Assembly (NCBI RefSeq): GCF_000263195.1
Contig: NC_018748.1
Coordinates: 1,426,001-1,490,000 of the forward strand
Origin: Emticicia oligotrophica DSM 17448
GTDB lineage: Bacteria > Bacteroidota > Bacteroidia > Cytophagales > Spirosomataceae
DNA length: 64,000 bases
Direction: 5' to 3'
Position 1 is the first letter of the stretch, and each line of letters starts with the position of its first letter. Below, piece by piece: positions 42,404 through 52,175 of this stretch. The position numbers and the translations under genes were made by a program. The notes under the pieces were generated by a model. The model did not search any database, had not been told where the DNA came from, and worked only from the letters and a program-made list of their open reading frames with translations.

Positions 42404-43603
42404 TTAAAATCTCTTCAAAACTAACTCACTGACAGTCTGCCCGATAGAAAGTGAAGAAGTAGCCGCTGGTGATGGAGCATTACAGACATTGATTGCTTGC
42501 TGATTTTCGAAAATAGCAAAATCATCTAATAGTCCACCATCACGGTCGCACGCTTGGGCACGCACACCAGCTCCACCCGGAATGAGGTCGTCGGACTGAA
42601 TTTCGGGAATAAGTTCTTGTAATGCCTTCGTAAAAGCTGCTTTTGAAAACGAACGATACATTTCGCCCAAACCTGTCTGCCAATATTTAGCAGCCACTTT
42701 TTGAAATCCTGGCCAAGTGAGCGTTTCAAACAATTCTTTGAAATTAATATCAAGCTTTTTATAGCCTTCTCTTCTAAACGCCAAAACGGCATTCGGACCT
42801 GCTTCTACACCACCATGAATCATGCGTGTAAAATGCACGCCCAAGAATGGAAAATTAGGGTCTGGAACTGGATAAATTAAGTTTTTGACAAGGTATTGTT
42901 TTTCAGGTTTTATCTCGAAATATTCTCCTCTAAATGGCGTAATTCGTAGATTATTAGCTCTTTCATCGGTCATTTGCCCAACTTTGTCTGAATACAAACC
43001 CGCACAATTAACCACCAACTTAGTTTCGTAGATATTCTTAGAGGTTTTCACTACTGAAATACCATTTTTAGTAGTAATGCCTTCTACTTTTTCTCCAAAA
43101 GCAATCTCACCGCCAAGTTTTTGAGTTTTGGCTAAATATTTTTTACAGACATCCGTATAGTCAATGATACCCGTTTGGGGCACAAAAAATCCTTTAAGGC
43201 CATTTACGTGGGGTTCATAATCTTTCATCTGCTCTGGTGTAAGCATCTTGAAACCATCTAAACCATTTTGTTTACCACGCTCAAATAGTCCATCAAGAAT
43301 AGAAATTTGTTCGGGGCGGGTAGCCACCACAATCTTTCCGCAGAGTTCGTATTTCACTTCTTCTTTCTCACAAAAATCCAACAACATGTGGTAGCCTTTG
43401 ATACAGTTGGTGGCCTTCAAGCTACCTGGCTTATAATACAAGCCCGAATGAATGACACCACTATTATGCCCTGTTTGATGTTTGGCTACAACATCTTCTT
43501 TTTCAATAATCAGTAATTTTAAATTCGGATTTTGCTCTTTAGTTCGCAAAGCAGTGGCCAATCCGACGATACCACCACCAACTACGATTACATCATAAAT
43601 CAT
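42404..43603 (-). CDS. lhgO: L-2-hydroxyglutarate oxidase/dehydrogenase
   Basis: A 399-residue FAD-dependent enzyme of the DAO superfamily. The N-terminal motif DVIVVGGGIVGLATAL and the diagnostic KHQTGHNSGVIHSGLYYKPGS segment mark the LhgO/L2HGDH group. FLGVHFTRMIHGGVEAGPNA and a C-terminal GGAGVRAQACDRDGGLLDDF are further family hallmarks. It oxidises L-2-hydroxyglutarate to 2-oxoglutarate and passes electrons to the respiratory chain. No csiD or other glutarate-pathway gene is nearby, so metabolite repair is the likely role. Confidence 0.93.
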   Translation of the reverse strand: MIYDVIVVGGGIVGLATALRTKEQNPNLKLLIIEKEDVVAKHQTGHNSGVIHSGLYYKPGSLKATNCIKGYHMLLDFCEKEEVKYELCGKIVVATRPEQISILDGLFERGKQNGLDGFKMLTPEQMKDYEPHVNGLKGFFVPQTGIIDYTDVCKKYLAKTQKLGGEIAFGEKVEGITTKNGISVVKTSKNIYETKLVVNCAGLYSDKVGQMTDERANNLRITPFRGEYFEIKPEKQYLVKNLIYPVPDPNFPFLGVHFTRMIHGGVEAGPNAVLAFRREGYKKLDINFKELFETLTWPGFQKVAAKYWQTGLGEMYRSFSKAAFTKALQELIPEIQSDDLIPGGAGVRAQACDRDGGLLDDFAIFENQQAINVCNAPSPAATSSLSIGQTVSELVLKRF

Positions 43604-43769
43604 TGTTTTAATTTTTGCATTCAGCCACTAACAATAAGCCATTGACTAAAAATGTTTCGAAACATTAGGTTTATTTTTCTAAAAAAGTACGTTATTTAAT
43701 TAAAAACTAAGCACTATAAGCAAAAAGCCAATTGTTCTTAGGGGTATTAATTTAAAAAGTACAATTTTT

Positions 43770-43801
43770 TTTGGCGTTTTGAATTACCAAACTTAAATTT
43801 G
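43770..43801 (+). promoter_or_regulatory. promoter of the small lipoprotein gene
   Basis: TTTG at 43770-43773, 20-nt spacer, TAAATTTG at 43794-43801. An exact match to the Bacteroidota pattern; start near 43808, 20 nt before the ATG. Confidence 0.75.
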
Positions 43802-43827
43802 TGCAAATTTAATTACAACATTCAGAC

Positions 43828-44076
43828 ATGAAAAAGTTTAGTGTTTTATTATTTGCAGTTGCAGCGGTTTCGTTGACTTCATGCGATTATCAAAAAAACA
43901 ATCATATCGAGCAGAAAGATGTTCGTGCGGGAGATGAGTGGGTATATGGTGTAAGTCCAGATTCTGCGGCACGCCAATTAAAAAATAAATATACAGCTAA
44001 CCCTGAGCTTGAGAAAAGAACTAACGCGATTCGTGAGAAACTTTTTGGTTCAGGAAAAGTAAATGAGGGAGCTTAA
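43828..44076 (+). CDS. small lipoprotein of unknown function
   Basis: An 82-residue protein. The signal sequence ends in the lipobox LTSC (Cys at about 19), giving a mature lipoprotein of about 64 residues. It is hydrophilic, with an N-terminal KNNHIEQKDVRAG segment and a helical C-terminus. No family is recognised. It has its own strong promoter and a likely terminator (44095-44160), so it may be well expressed. Confidence 0.75.
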   Translation: MKKFSVLLFAVAAVSLTSCDYQKNNHIEQKDVRAGDEWVYGVSPDSAARQLKNKYTANPELEKRTNAIREKLFGSGKVNEGA

Positions 44077-44094
44077 TTTTTTTAGAGCTTTCGC

Positions 44095-44160
44095 AAAATA
44101 GGCAGTTTACAGTTTATCTTAGCAATTTTTGCTACGTCTGCTGTGATGTGCCTATTTTTT
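44095..44160 (+). terminator. probable terminator with branched stem
   Basis: Outer stem 44095-44104 / 44149-44158 (AAAATAGGCA) encloses an inner hairpin at 44121-44133 (AGCAA-TTT-TTGCT). A T-rich tract follows. Confidence 0.5.
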
Positions 44161-44216
44161 ATTTTTTTAATACTTGATGATACTTCAAGCATCATTTATC
44201 CTAGAAACTTCAACAA

Positions 44217-45278
44217 ATGAACATAGCATTGGTAACAGGCTCGGCAGGATTGATTGGTAGTGAATCCGTTGCCTTTTTCGCCGAAAAATTCGACTTAGTC
44301 ATTGGTATTGATAATAATCTTCGCTCTTATTTCTTTGGTGCAGAAGCATCTACTGATTGGAATCGCCAAGGTTTAGAAGAAAAGTTTAGCAATTACAAGC
44401 ACTACAAAGCTGATATCCGTTCGGAAGAAGAAATTGGTAAAATCTTCGCAGAATATGGTGCAGATATTAAATTGGTTGTTCATACAGCTGCTCAACCAAG
44501 CCACGACTGGGCTGCTCGTGAACCATTCACCGATTTTACGGTAAATGCCAATGGTACACTTGTATTACTTGAGTCAACACGTAAATATTGCCCAGAAGCA
44601 GTATTCATTTTCACTTCTACAAATAAGGTGTATGGCGATACGCCAAATTATCTACCTTTAGTAGAACAAGAAACTCGCTGGGAAATTGACCAAAATCACC
44701 CATATTTCACCAATGGTATTGATGAGTTGATGTCGATTGACCACTCAAAACACTCTATTTTTGGAGCTTCAAAAGTGGCTGCCGATGTAATGGTACAGGA
44801 ATATGGTAGATATTTCGGCATGAAAACCGCGGTATTTCGTGGAGGTTGCTTAACTGGCCCGAATCACTCTGGTGCTCAGCTACATGGTTTCTTGGCTTAT
44901 TTAATGAAATGTGCAATTACTGGCAATCATTATACCATTTTCGGCTACAAAGGCAAACAAGTACGTGATAATATCCATAGCTGGGACTTAGTGAATATGT
45001 TCTGGCATTTCTACCAAAACCCACGTGCGGGCGAGGTTTATAATGCAGGTGGTGGCCGTTTCTCGAACTGTTCGATGCAAGAAGGTATTACTTTGTGCGA
45101 AGAAATCACGGGTAATAAAATGAAATATAGCTACGCCGAAGATAATCGTAGTGGCGACCACATCTGGTATATCTCTGACCTTACGAAGTTTAAGAGTCAT
45201 TATCCAGATTGGACTTGGAAATATGACCTCAAAACAACGCTCACGCAGATGTATGATAATATCAGCAAACGTGTTTAA
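44217..45278 (+). CDS. NAD-dependent sugar epimerase/dehydratase (extended SDR)
   Basis: A 353-residue extended SDR with the NAD-binding motif [10 protein letters not shown] at residues 6-15. It resembles CDP-paratose/tyvelose 2-epimerase-type proteins: [21 protein letters not shown] and [20 protein letters not shown]. The catalytic YxxxK position reads FGASK in [14 protein letters not shown], so the usual tyrosine appears to be phenylalanine. It modifies a nucleotide-linked sugar in the cytoplasm. It is followed by a GT2 glycosyltransferase, a polytopic membrane protein and a secreted glycosidase-like protein, pointing to surface glycan synthesis. Confidence 0.85.
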   Translation: MNIALVTGSAGLIGSESVAFFAEKFDLVIGIDNNLRSYFFGAEASTDWNRQGLEEKFSNYKHYKADIRSEEEIGKIFAEYGADIKLVVHTAAQPSHDWAAREPFTDFTVNANGTLVLLESTRKYCPEAVFIFTSTNKVYGDTPNYLPLVEQETRWEIDQNHPYFTNGIDELMSIDHSKHSIFGASKVAADVMVQEYGRYFGMKTAVFRGGCLTGPNHSGAQLHGFLAYLMKCAITGNHYTIFGYKGKQVRDNIHSWDLVNMFWHFYQNPRAGEVYNAGGGRFSNCSMQEGITLCEEITGNKMKYSYAEDNRSGDHIWYISDLTKFKSHYPDWTWKYDLKTTLTQMYDNISKRV

Positions 45279-45316
45279 ATATTCATACTTTAGGTCTAAT
45301 GGCCTATCGTAAATTA

Positions 45317-45370
45317 TACACCGCAGATTTGACAATTTTCGCAAGTTCGAAACGTCAGACCTGCGGTGTA
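45317..45370. repeat. imperfect inverted repeat, REP-like
   Basis: A 17-bp stem (45317-45333 / 45354-45370, TACACCGCAG...CTGCGGTGTA) with two G-T-type mismatches and an inner TTTCG...CGAAA hairpin. No T run follows on either strand. It lies between the epimerase and GT2 genes. Confidence 0.65.
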
Positions 45371-45491
45371 ATTGTTTAAATCCTAGCAATCTTAGCGTTC
45401 TATCTAAGTTTTTATGTATTTTTGCAGCCTTATTATTATAAAAACTTAGTTAATAAAGTTTGAACCCGTTAATTTTTGATAATCGCACTCA

Positions 45492-46226
45492 ATGAAATTA
45501 AGCGTTGTAATTCCTGCCTATAACGAAGAAGAAAGTATCTCCGAGACTCTCAGAAGTTTATATAGTACTTTAAAAAAGTATGATATTCCACACGAAATTT
45601 GGGTAACTAACGATAACTCAAAAGATAATACCTTAGGGGTTTTAGCAGCTTTACAACAAGAAATTCCAACTTTAGTTTTTGAAACGAATAAGGGCCCAAA
45701 TGGCTTTGGTTATGCTGTTCGCTATGGTTTAGAGCGTTTTTCGGGTGATTGTGTGGCTGTTTTTATGGCCGATATGTCTGACGACCCCGAAGATTTGGTT
45801 AAATACTATCAAACCATGCTTACCGAAAATGTAGATGCAGTTTTTGGAAGCCGATGGATTAAAGGTGGAAAAGTAATTGATTATCCGATAATCAAAAAGG
45901 TCATTAACCGCGTAGCAAATTTTGTCATCAAAATGATGATGGGTATTAAATACAACGATACAACCAATGCCTTTAAACTCTACAAACGCGAAACTATGGA
46001 AGGGCTAAAACCTTTTCTTTCACCGCATTTTAACCTTACGGTGGAACTTCCATTAAAAACAATCGTAAGAGGGTATTCTTACAGTGTAGTTCCGAATAGT
46101 TGGACAAACAGAAAATACGGTGTTTCGAAACTCAAAATCAAAGAAATGGGTAGCCGTTATTTCTTTATTCTAATTTACTGTTTTGTAGAGAAATATTTTT
46201 CCCGTGGCGATTACATGAAGAAATAA
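45492..46226 (+). CDS. family 2 glycosyltransferase (dolichol-phosphate-mannose-synthase-like)
   Basis: A 244-residue GT-A enzyme. The N-terminal SVVIPAYNEEESISETL motif and ADMSDDPEDLV (DxD-type metal site) define GT2. GSRWIKGGKVIDYP and ATNAFKLYKRE-like segments (here TTNAFKLYKRETMEG) are typical of the polyprenyl-phosphate sugar transferase subgroup. No C-terminal membrane helices. It probably transfers a sugar to an undecaprenyl-type carrier. A TATTTTTG -7-like box lies at 45417-45424. Shares direction with the epimerase and the following membrane protein. Confidence 0.88.
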   Translation: MKLSVVIPAYNEEESISETLRSLYSTLKKYDIPHEIWVTNDNSKDNTLGVLAALQQEIPTLVFETNKGPNGFGYAVRYGLERFSGDCVAVFMADMSDDPEDLVKYYQTMLTENVDAVFGSRWIKGGKVIDYPIIKKVINRVANFVIKMMMGIKYNDTTNAFKLYKRETMEGLKPFLSPHFNLTVELPLKTIVRGYSYSVVPNSWTNRKYGVSKLKIKEMGSRYFFILIYCFVEKYFSRGDYMKK

Positions 46227-46275
46227 TTGATTCCGCAGTAGAAAATTAGTCGAAACTGTGGTTTTTGTATCCTAT

Positions 46276-48195
46276 ATGAAGAAATTACTGACATGGCAAG
46301 TTGATAGCTTTTGGCTAAAACTTGCCTATTTATTATTGCTGATTATTCTTTTATTTCCTTACTATCAAATCTCAAATATTCCGAGTGCTGGAATTGATAA
46401 TTCTTGGCGAATTGCTTTAGAGATGGCCTATCAAAAAGGCTTAATTTTTGGAAAAGATATTATTTATACTTATGGCCCACTTGGTCGACTCACCCAACGA
46501 ATCTCCATCCAAACAAGTAATTTCCAATTCTTCCTTTTTGATTTATTTTGTTTCGGAAATATTGGTTTTTTCCTCTATCATTTATTACCTAAACCACTGA
46601 AAGTCTTTCAGCTAATCATACATTTTGTATTATTTATGCTGCTATCTTCTATGTTTGGTGGCGAATGGCTTAGTTTTCTTTTGTTTTTTATTAGTATTTT
46701 TTCAGGTTTATTGTTTCTAAAAAAAGGCAATCAAATCTTTTTGGCTCATGCCATCTTGATGGGCATCATTAATTTCTACATAAAAGCAAATTATGGGGTA
46801 ATTGCCTTCGGCTTCGTTTTTATTTTGCTTTCATATAGCTTCATTTCAAAACGCTTATCTTTAAAGAACACGCTTACCTTCTTGCTTGGAAGTATTATTT
46901 TGACAATTTCTTTAGCCTATCTCCTAAAAACCGACCTACTCGAATACCTCATTTCAAGCATAGAGATTATTAAAGGCTATAACGAATCTCAATCGTTTTT
47001 TCCCAATCATCGTATGATGGCTGTGGCGTCTTCGTATGGTATTTTTATGCTATTCGTAATTGTATTTATAGGATTTGTGGGGCAAAAATTAGTCAAGCGA
47101 AGTTTTTCTTTTGCCACTTTCGATTCATTTTTTGTGCTGGGGTGTGTGGGCGTTTGCTCATTTGTACTACTTAAATACGCCTTTGTGCGTGCCGACGACG
47201 GACATCTGATGTCGTTCGTAAAAAATGCATCTTTACCTTTTCTACTTTTAGTTTTTTTCTGCCATGAAAATTGGTTGAAACAAAGCGGTTGGGTATTGAT
47301 TTCGCTCAATATTTTGAGTTATTTATTATTTTATCAATCAATTTACGGAAAAATGTCTTTTTCTGTAACCGATAATGTACGCACCAAGACTTATATTTTT
47401 AATGATTATTTTCAAGCTATTTTTAAATCGAATGCAACTCACTATCAACCTACTTATCCAAAAGAAGTTTTGAATTTGATAGACAACAAAACAGTTGATT
47501 TAGTACCCAACGAAATATCTGAAATTTACCTCAATAAACTCCATTATAACCCCCGTCCGATTATTCAATCATATCAAGCGTATAATGAATATTTAGATAA
47601 GAAAAATCAAGAAAAATATTTATCAGCATCCGCACCTGACTTTGTAATTTATAGCATCGAAAGTACCGATAATAAGTATCCTCTGAGCGATGAAAATCTA
47701 ACCTTTTTAGCTTTACTCCAACGCTACGAACCCATCAAGGTTTGGAAGAATCATTTATTACTTCAAAAGAAAGAAAAAACAAAATCGCTCAAACTAATTA
47801 AGGCCACTGAGCACCAATGGCAGTTGAATAAAGATTTTTCGATTAATTCGAAAGATTCGCTCAAAAACAACCAATTATCGGTCATTAAAGTCAAGACCAC
47901 ATATAATTGGTTTGGTAATTTGCTAAATTTGCTTTTTCAGCCGCCACATCTGAATATGCTTATTGCCACTGAAAATGGCCAAAGAACTGCATACAGAAGT
48001 ATTCCTATTATTTTACAAAAAGGAATGCTAACCAAAACAAAACTTGATAGTGTAGAAGAAGTAAAAATGTTTTTTGAGCAAGGATTTGTTCAAAACAAAG
48101 CCATAAAGAATATCCGATTAGAGGAAATTGTACGAGGGAAAGTTGGTTTTAATAACGAAATTATAATTACCGAAGAGATTTACGAGCTAAATTAA
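46276..48195 (+). CDS. polytopic membrane protein, possibly GT-C-like
   Basis: About 639 residues from ATG 46276; a GTG at 46258 would add six. The N-terminal two-thirds have about ten hydrophobic segments (the first at about 13-33). The first periplasmic loop contains D-NSWRIALEMA and FGKDIIYTYGPLGRL, an acidic loop of the kind seen in lipid-linked-sugar-dependent GT-C transferases; that link is inference. The C-terminal third (about 430-639) is soluble and unrecognised. It lies 49 nt after GT2, a likely acceptor-side partner in glycan assembly or protein glycosylation. No family can be named confidently. Confidence 0.6.
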   Translation: MKKLLTWQVDSFWLKLAYLLLLIILLFPYYQISNIPSAGIDNSWRIALEMAYQKGLIFGKDIIYTYGPLGRLTQRISIQTSNFQFFLFDLFCFGNIGFFLYHLLPKPLKVFQLIIHFVLFMLLSSMFGGEWLSFLLFFISIFSGLLFLKKGNQIFLAHAILMGIINFYIKANYGVIAFGFVFILLSYSFISKRLSLKNTLTFLLGSIILTISLAYLLKTDLLEYLISSIEIIKGYNESQSFFPNHRMMAVASSYGIFMLFVIVFIGFVGQKLVKRSFSFATFDSFFVLGCVGVCSFVLLKYAFVRADDGHLMSFVKNASLPFLLLVFFCHENWLKQSGWVLISLNILSYLLFYQSIYGKMSFSVTDNVRTKTYIFNDYFQAIFKSNATHYQPTYPKEVLNLIDNKTVDLVPNEISEIYLNKLHYNPRPIIQSYQAYNEYLDKKNQEKYLSASAPDFVIYSIESTDNKYPLSDENLTFLALLQRYEPIKVWKNHLLLQKKEKTKSLKLIKATEHQWQLNKDFSINSKDSLKNNQLSVIKVKTTYNWFGNLLNLLFQPPHLNMLIATENGQRTAYRSIPIILQKGMLTKTKLDSVEEVKMFFEQGFVQNKAIKNIRLEEIVRGKVGFNNEIIITEEIYELN

Positions 48196-48296
48196 ATTCA
48201 AATACCAATCTCAAACCTCAAAATTTCGTTATATATCAAAGTTCCATTTCTAAAACCCTTAATAATTGTATTTTGGGTTTTTTATATCCAAACAAT

Positions 48297-50630
48297 ATGA
48301 GGAAAATTTATATTAAATACATACAACTATTATTATTGATTGTTAGCAGCTTTCAAAATTTCGCTCAACAACAAACTTCCGTAAAATACGTTTGCCAAGG
48401 AATTCTCAACTTAGATTCTGATGCAAATTTTGCTATTTCGAGTATGAACCGCATGGCAGCTATTGGCTGTAATTCTGCTCTTCTAACGGTCTGGTGGGAG
48501 CGTGTTTACCCACAACCCAACTCAAAGCCTAATTGGGCACAACTCGATAATCAAATCAATCATGCAGTCAATAAATTAGGTCATAAAGTTGCTATTCGCA
48601 TTCATTTGGGCAGAAATTATAGTCTTACGAAAGGTTTTTGGGAAGAAGAAGAAGCCGTAAAAGATTTTAAAGGCAAAGTTCTAACCAATTATTATGATAA
48701 TAACCACTTTAGTTTCGCACATCAGCCATCAGTTGACAAAGCTCGTGGATTTGTGAAAGAAGTTTGTGAACGATATAAAAGCTACCAACAAAGTGGAAAG
48801 ATTATTTTTATTTCAGTTGTAAATACACCTCAACAAGAATTAGGTTTTACTTACCAAAATCAACAATGGCCTGAAAAAGAATATCCAGCTATTTTCGACC
48901 ATTCAAAGTGGGCTATGATTAAGTTTAAAGATTGGGCGAGAGAAAAATATACCACTATTCGTACACTCAACACTTATTGGGGAACCAACTACAAAAGCTT
49001 TTTGGAAGTGGAGCCCTACGTAAACTGGTGGAATATAAACGATTCGTTCAGAGGCCGTCGTGGTAAAGATTGGTTCATCTTTAGGCATTTAATGATAAAG
49101 AACTATTACGAACAAATGGTCGAGACTATTAAGTCGGTAGATAGTTCTTATAAAGTAGCGAGCGAGTATGGTGGTGTGTCAGATAATTTAAGTATTCTCC
49201 GTAATACACTCGCATTTAAAGATTTATCCGTAAAAAGCGATTACCTAAAAACTTCCATTGAAGGTTTTCAGGGTGATATTACTTACAGCAATACCAGCCC
49301 GAACCAAAAACTATATACCGAAGTAGCGTTTTTTGATTTACCTACCTCCGATGAACTAAAAAATTATGTAAAGCGTGCGGCAAGTTATAACATTGAATTT
49401 ATTATGCTCATCATAGAATCTGATAACCAATCAGAGTATGATAAATTTTTACCTGCATTTCAAGAAGCAGTAAAAGCCATGAAGAGTCCGCCGAGCAACA
49501 TAGTTTTTACTGACTCCGTAAAATATCGAGTTTCGCAGTTGACTGATAGTCGAGAATTGGTCGTTAATGATTGGAAAACACGTTCGAATAATGGTCAGCA
49601 GAAGGTAAAAGTAATTTTGGAAGAAGATTTGATTCTTGAAAACAAAAAAATCGAGAATCCTCTACCTGATATTGTTGAAACCAACCCAATTATTCCTCCA
49701 CCGCCAATTGTTACTCCTCCGAGCAATACACCTAATCAATTACCAAAAGAGAGTATTACAGCCTATACCAAAGAAATTGTTGTTAATCAGAATTTTCAAT
49801 TCAGAATTCCTGAAAATTTGTACTATGATACCGATGGATTTATTGCCTATATTGAAATGATTGAAGCTCCCAGATGGATTGATTTTAATCGTTTTGAATT
49901 GAATTTCTACGGAAAAGCTCCATACTTAGGCAAATACAAAATTCGAGTGAAGGTTTATGACAATGCTGGTGGATTCATAGAATCGGCCATTTATGTAGAG
50001 ATAGTTCCTCCAATAATTGATTTTGAGCTCATCAAAGGTGATTATTTCGATGTGCCTATTCAACCCTATGGTTATATTTTCAACAAACGAACACTCTACT
50101 TAGACGCTTTACCCGATTTAACGAATATTATTGCTCATTGCAACCTCGATACCATTAATATGGTTTTTGAGCTCAATGGACCTTATAAATTCAAAAGAAG
50201 CTCTGATAAAATTCCGTATAATCTCTTTGGCGAAGGCCGTGGTTTGAAGTTCCCAGTAGGAACCTACACGCTCAGTGCCAAGGCTTATAAATTAGATTCG
50301 GTTATTTCTTCTAAAACTATTCAGTTTTATGTGAAAGCATCTACTCAGACCGAACACAGCATGATTAATGATTGGGTTGTTTATCCGAATCCTTTTCAGA
50401 AAATTTGTAATCTTAGAATTCCCGACGTGGAAGATACCGAAAAGCTAAGTTTTGTGTATTATACTATAGGCGGAAAAAAACACCCAATTAAGAAAGAACA
50501 CATCAATATTGTCGATAAAATAGCCTACATTGATTTAAGCGAACCAAGTATGCCTGCTGGAAATTATATCTTAGAAGTAAGTCGAGGTACAGAAGTTATA
50601 AAAACGATTAAAATCACAAAAAACGATTGA
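48297..50630 (+). CDS. secreted glycoside-hydrolase-like protein with T9SS sorting domain
   Basis: About 777 residues from ATG 48297 (the frame opens earlier at a TTG). The signal peptide ends FQNFAQQ. Residues about 25-400 look like a TIM-barrel of the beta-galactosidase/GH42-like type (GCNSALLTVWWERVYPQPN, ISVVNTPQQELGF, REKYTTIRTLNTYWGTNY). A Pro-rich linker at about 470-500, an Ig/cadherin-like domain (about 505-590) and another beta domain follow. It ends in a type IX sorting domain (WVVYPNPF...NLRI; final PAGNYILEVSRG...IKTIKI). It is exported through T9SS to the surface. The substrate is unknown; it is the fourth gene of the glycan cluster and may process that polymer. Confidence 0.75.
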   Translation: MRKIYIKYIQLLLLIVSSFQNFAQQQTSVKYVCQGILNLDSDANFAISSMNRMAAIGCNSALLTVWWERVYPQPNSKPNWAQLDNQINHAVNKLGHKVAIRIHLGRNYSLTKGFWEEEEAVKDFKGKVLTNYYDNNHFSFAHQPSVDKARGFVKEVCERYKSYQQSGKIIFISVVNTPQQELGFTYQNQQWPEKEYPAIFDHSKWAMIKFKDWAREKYTTIRTLNTYWGTNYKSFLEVEPYVNWWNINDSFRGRRGKDWFIFRHLMIKNYYEQMVETIKSVDSSYKVASEYGGVSDNLSILRNTLAFKDLSVKSDYLKTSIEGFQGDITYSNTSPNQKLYTEVAFFDLPTSDELKNYVKRAASYNIEFIMLIIESDNQSEYDKFLPAFQEAVKAMKSPPSNIVFTDSVKYRVSQLTDSRELVVNDWKTRSNNGQQKVKVILEEDLILENKKIENPLPDIVETNPIIPPPPIVTPPSNTPNQLPKESITAYTKEIVVNQNFQFRIPENLYYDTDGFIAYIEMIEAPRWIDFNRFELNFYGKAPYLGKYKIRVKVYDNAGGFIESAIYVEIVPPIIDFELIKGDYFDVPIQPYGYIFNKRTLYLDALPDLTNIIAHCNLDTINMVFELNGPYKFKRSSDKIPYNLFGEGRGLKFPVGTYTLSAKAYKLDSVISSKTIQFYVKASTQTEHSMINDWVVYPNPFQKICNLRIPDVEDTEKLSFVYYTIGGKKHPIKKEHINIVDKIAYIDLSEPSMPAGNYILEVSRGTEVIKTIKITKND

Positions 50631-50637
50631 AGTTGAT

Positions 50638-51084
50638 TTATTTAAAAATCAAATCTTTCGCAAAGTAAAAGAATAAAGTTTGAGCCAAGGCCCAAGCCAT
50701 GGCACTAATCAACATATTAATAATTATTGCTTTCTTTTCGTACCTAAAGGCAACACTTAAGGCTGCTCCTAAAGGTGGTGTAAACAAAATAGGCGTAAGT
50801 AAAGCTATGCCTGAAAGCCCAAATTGTTTTCTGATTTTTACACCAAAACGAGTCAATCTAGTAAACTTTTTAGGTTTTTTTTTCTGAAAAATCTTACTAA
50901 CAAAATCACCAGCAAAAACAATTAACACAACAGTAGCCATCATTCCCACTACCGAACAGATGGCTGTTTCAACCCAAGATAGTTGAATAGCCAAACCTGT
51001 AAGGGGGCCTCCCATAAACTTTAACATACTGACAGCTATTACCGAAATATATTTTGCAAAATTCATGGTCATATCAATGCTCAA
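50638..51084 (-). CDS. small integral membrane protein (small multidrug export-like)
   Basis: A 148-residue membrane protein with about four hydrophobic segments and a basic loop, KIFQKKKPKKFTRLTR. The C-terminal half contains FGLSGIALLTPILFTPPLGA, a re-entrant-like Pro-rich helix pair similar to the 'small multi-drug export' (PF06695-like) and DedA-type proteins. The family call is tentative and no transport function is shown. Convergent with the secreted glycosidase gene, 7 nt apart. Confidence 0.55.
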   Translation of the reverse strand: MSIDMTMNFAKYISVIAVSMLKFMGGPLTGLAIQLSWVETAICSVVGMMATVVLIVFAGDFVSKIFQKKKPKKFTRLTRFGVKIRKQFGLSGIALLTPILFTPPLGAALSVAFRYEKKAIIINMLISAMAWALAQTLFFYFAKDLIFK

Positions 51085-51277
51085 ATGGTGGACGTCGCTT
51101 GGTGGTTTTGTTAGTTTAATCTACAGACAGCTTTTTAATCAAACGAATATTTAGATAAATATTGTTTTTTCGCAAAGAAATGTAATTTTTGTTCAAAAAT
51201 AAAACAAAGCTCTTGAAAGACTAAATGATAGCCCTACAAACAGTTTTGTTAATTATGAATACTCTAAACTTAAGCAA

Positions 51278-52135
51278 ATGAAACTAAAATTACTAACCTG
51301 TTTGTTATTATTTTTTTATTTTAACACAAAAGCCCAAGATGCCCCTGCTGATACACTTCAGCCTATCAAATCTGATTCTGTGATGCCCGCTGATAGTACT
51401 TCCGAGGAGGAGGAAGAAGGAGAAGACGAAGAGGGTGAAGAAGAGGAGGAAGAACAAGATAGCACTCCAGCAAAGTTTCGTTATCGCATCGGAGCTGACG
51501 GCACTTATACTTCAGGAAACGTGAATCGTGCTTTAATTCAATTTGTATCAAATTTTGACCTAAACAGCAACAAAATTATCAAATTTTCGAGTAGTCCATC
51601 CTACATTTACGGACAACAAAACAAGGTTCTAGCCGAAAAAGAAGTTTTTCTCGACCTCCGAACGAGTATTTTGCATGAACGAAAGTTTTATTATTTAGCT
51701 TTTACATCTTTTGAAAAGAGTAATTTACGAAAGATTAACAATCGTTTTATTGGGGCGGGAGGTGTTGGCCTAAAACTTATACAAAAAGACCACGCCTATG
51801 TTTCGGTAACGAATGTTTTACTTTATGAAAAAACTGATTTTGTGATTAATGAGAAATTCCCAGACCGAAATCTTTGGCGTAATTCTACGCGATTATTCGG
51901 AGAATATACTTTTAAAGGTAGTAAGGCCAGTATTTCGCATACTTTGTTTATTCAGCCCGGTATTACTGAAAAGAACTTCCGTTGGAATGGCAACCTCATT
52001 TTAAAGTACCAACTTTCTAAACATGTAAGTTTCCGTAGTACGGTTGAAAACTCTTACGAAAGTATTGTAGTGCCCGGCCGCCAAAACAATGACTTTAGAT
52101 GGACATTTGGAGTAGTGTATGAAGGAAAGAAATAA
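51278..52135 (+). CDS. outer-membrane DUF481-family beta-barrel
   Basis: A 285-residue protein with a signal peptide (about 1-19). A strikingly acidic stretch (about residues 43-62, almost all Glu and Asp) precedes a beta-barrel domain that starts at FRYRIGADGTYTSGNVNR and ends with TFGVVYEGKK. The spacing of aromatic-ended strands and the TSGNV motif fit DUF481 proteins (salt-induced outer membrane protein group). The acidic linker may bind cations; that is speculation. Single gene ending at a perfect bidirectional hairpin. Confidence 0.78.
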   Translation: MKLKLLTCLLLFFYFNTKAQDAPADTLQPIKSDSVMPADSTSEEEEEGEDEEGEEEEEEQDSTPAKFRYRIGADGTYTSGNVNRALIQFVSNFDLNSNKIIKFSSSPSYIYGQQNKVLAEKEVFLDLRTSILHERKFYYLAFTSFEKSNLRKINNRFIGAGGVGLKLIQKDHAYVSVTNVLLYEKTDFVINEKFPDRNLWRNSTRLFGEYTFKGSKASISHTLFIQPGITEKNFRWNGNLILKYQLSKHVSFRSTVENSYESIVVPGRQNNDFRWTFGVVYEGKK

Positions 52136-52138
52136 ACA

Positions 52139-52173
52139 ATTAGGGCTAATTTCTTGCTGAAATTAGCCCTAAT
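52139..52173. terminator. hairpin between convergent DUF481 and DUF983 genes
   Basis: A 15-bp perfect stem (52139-52153 / 52159-52173, ATTAGGGCTAATTTC) with a TTGCT loop. The T-tract is weak. Confidence 0.7.
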
Positions 52174-52175
52174 TA

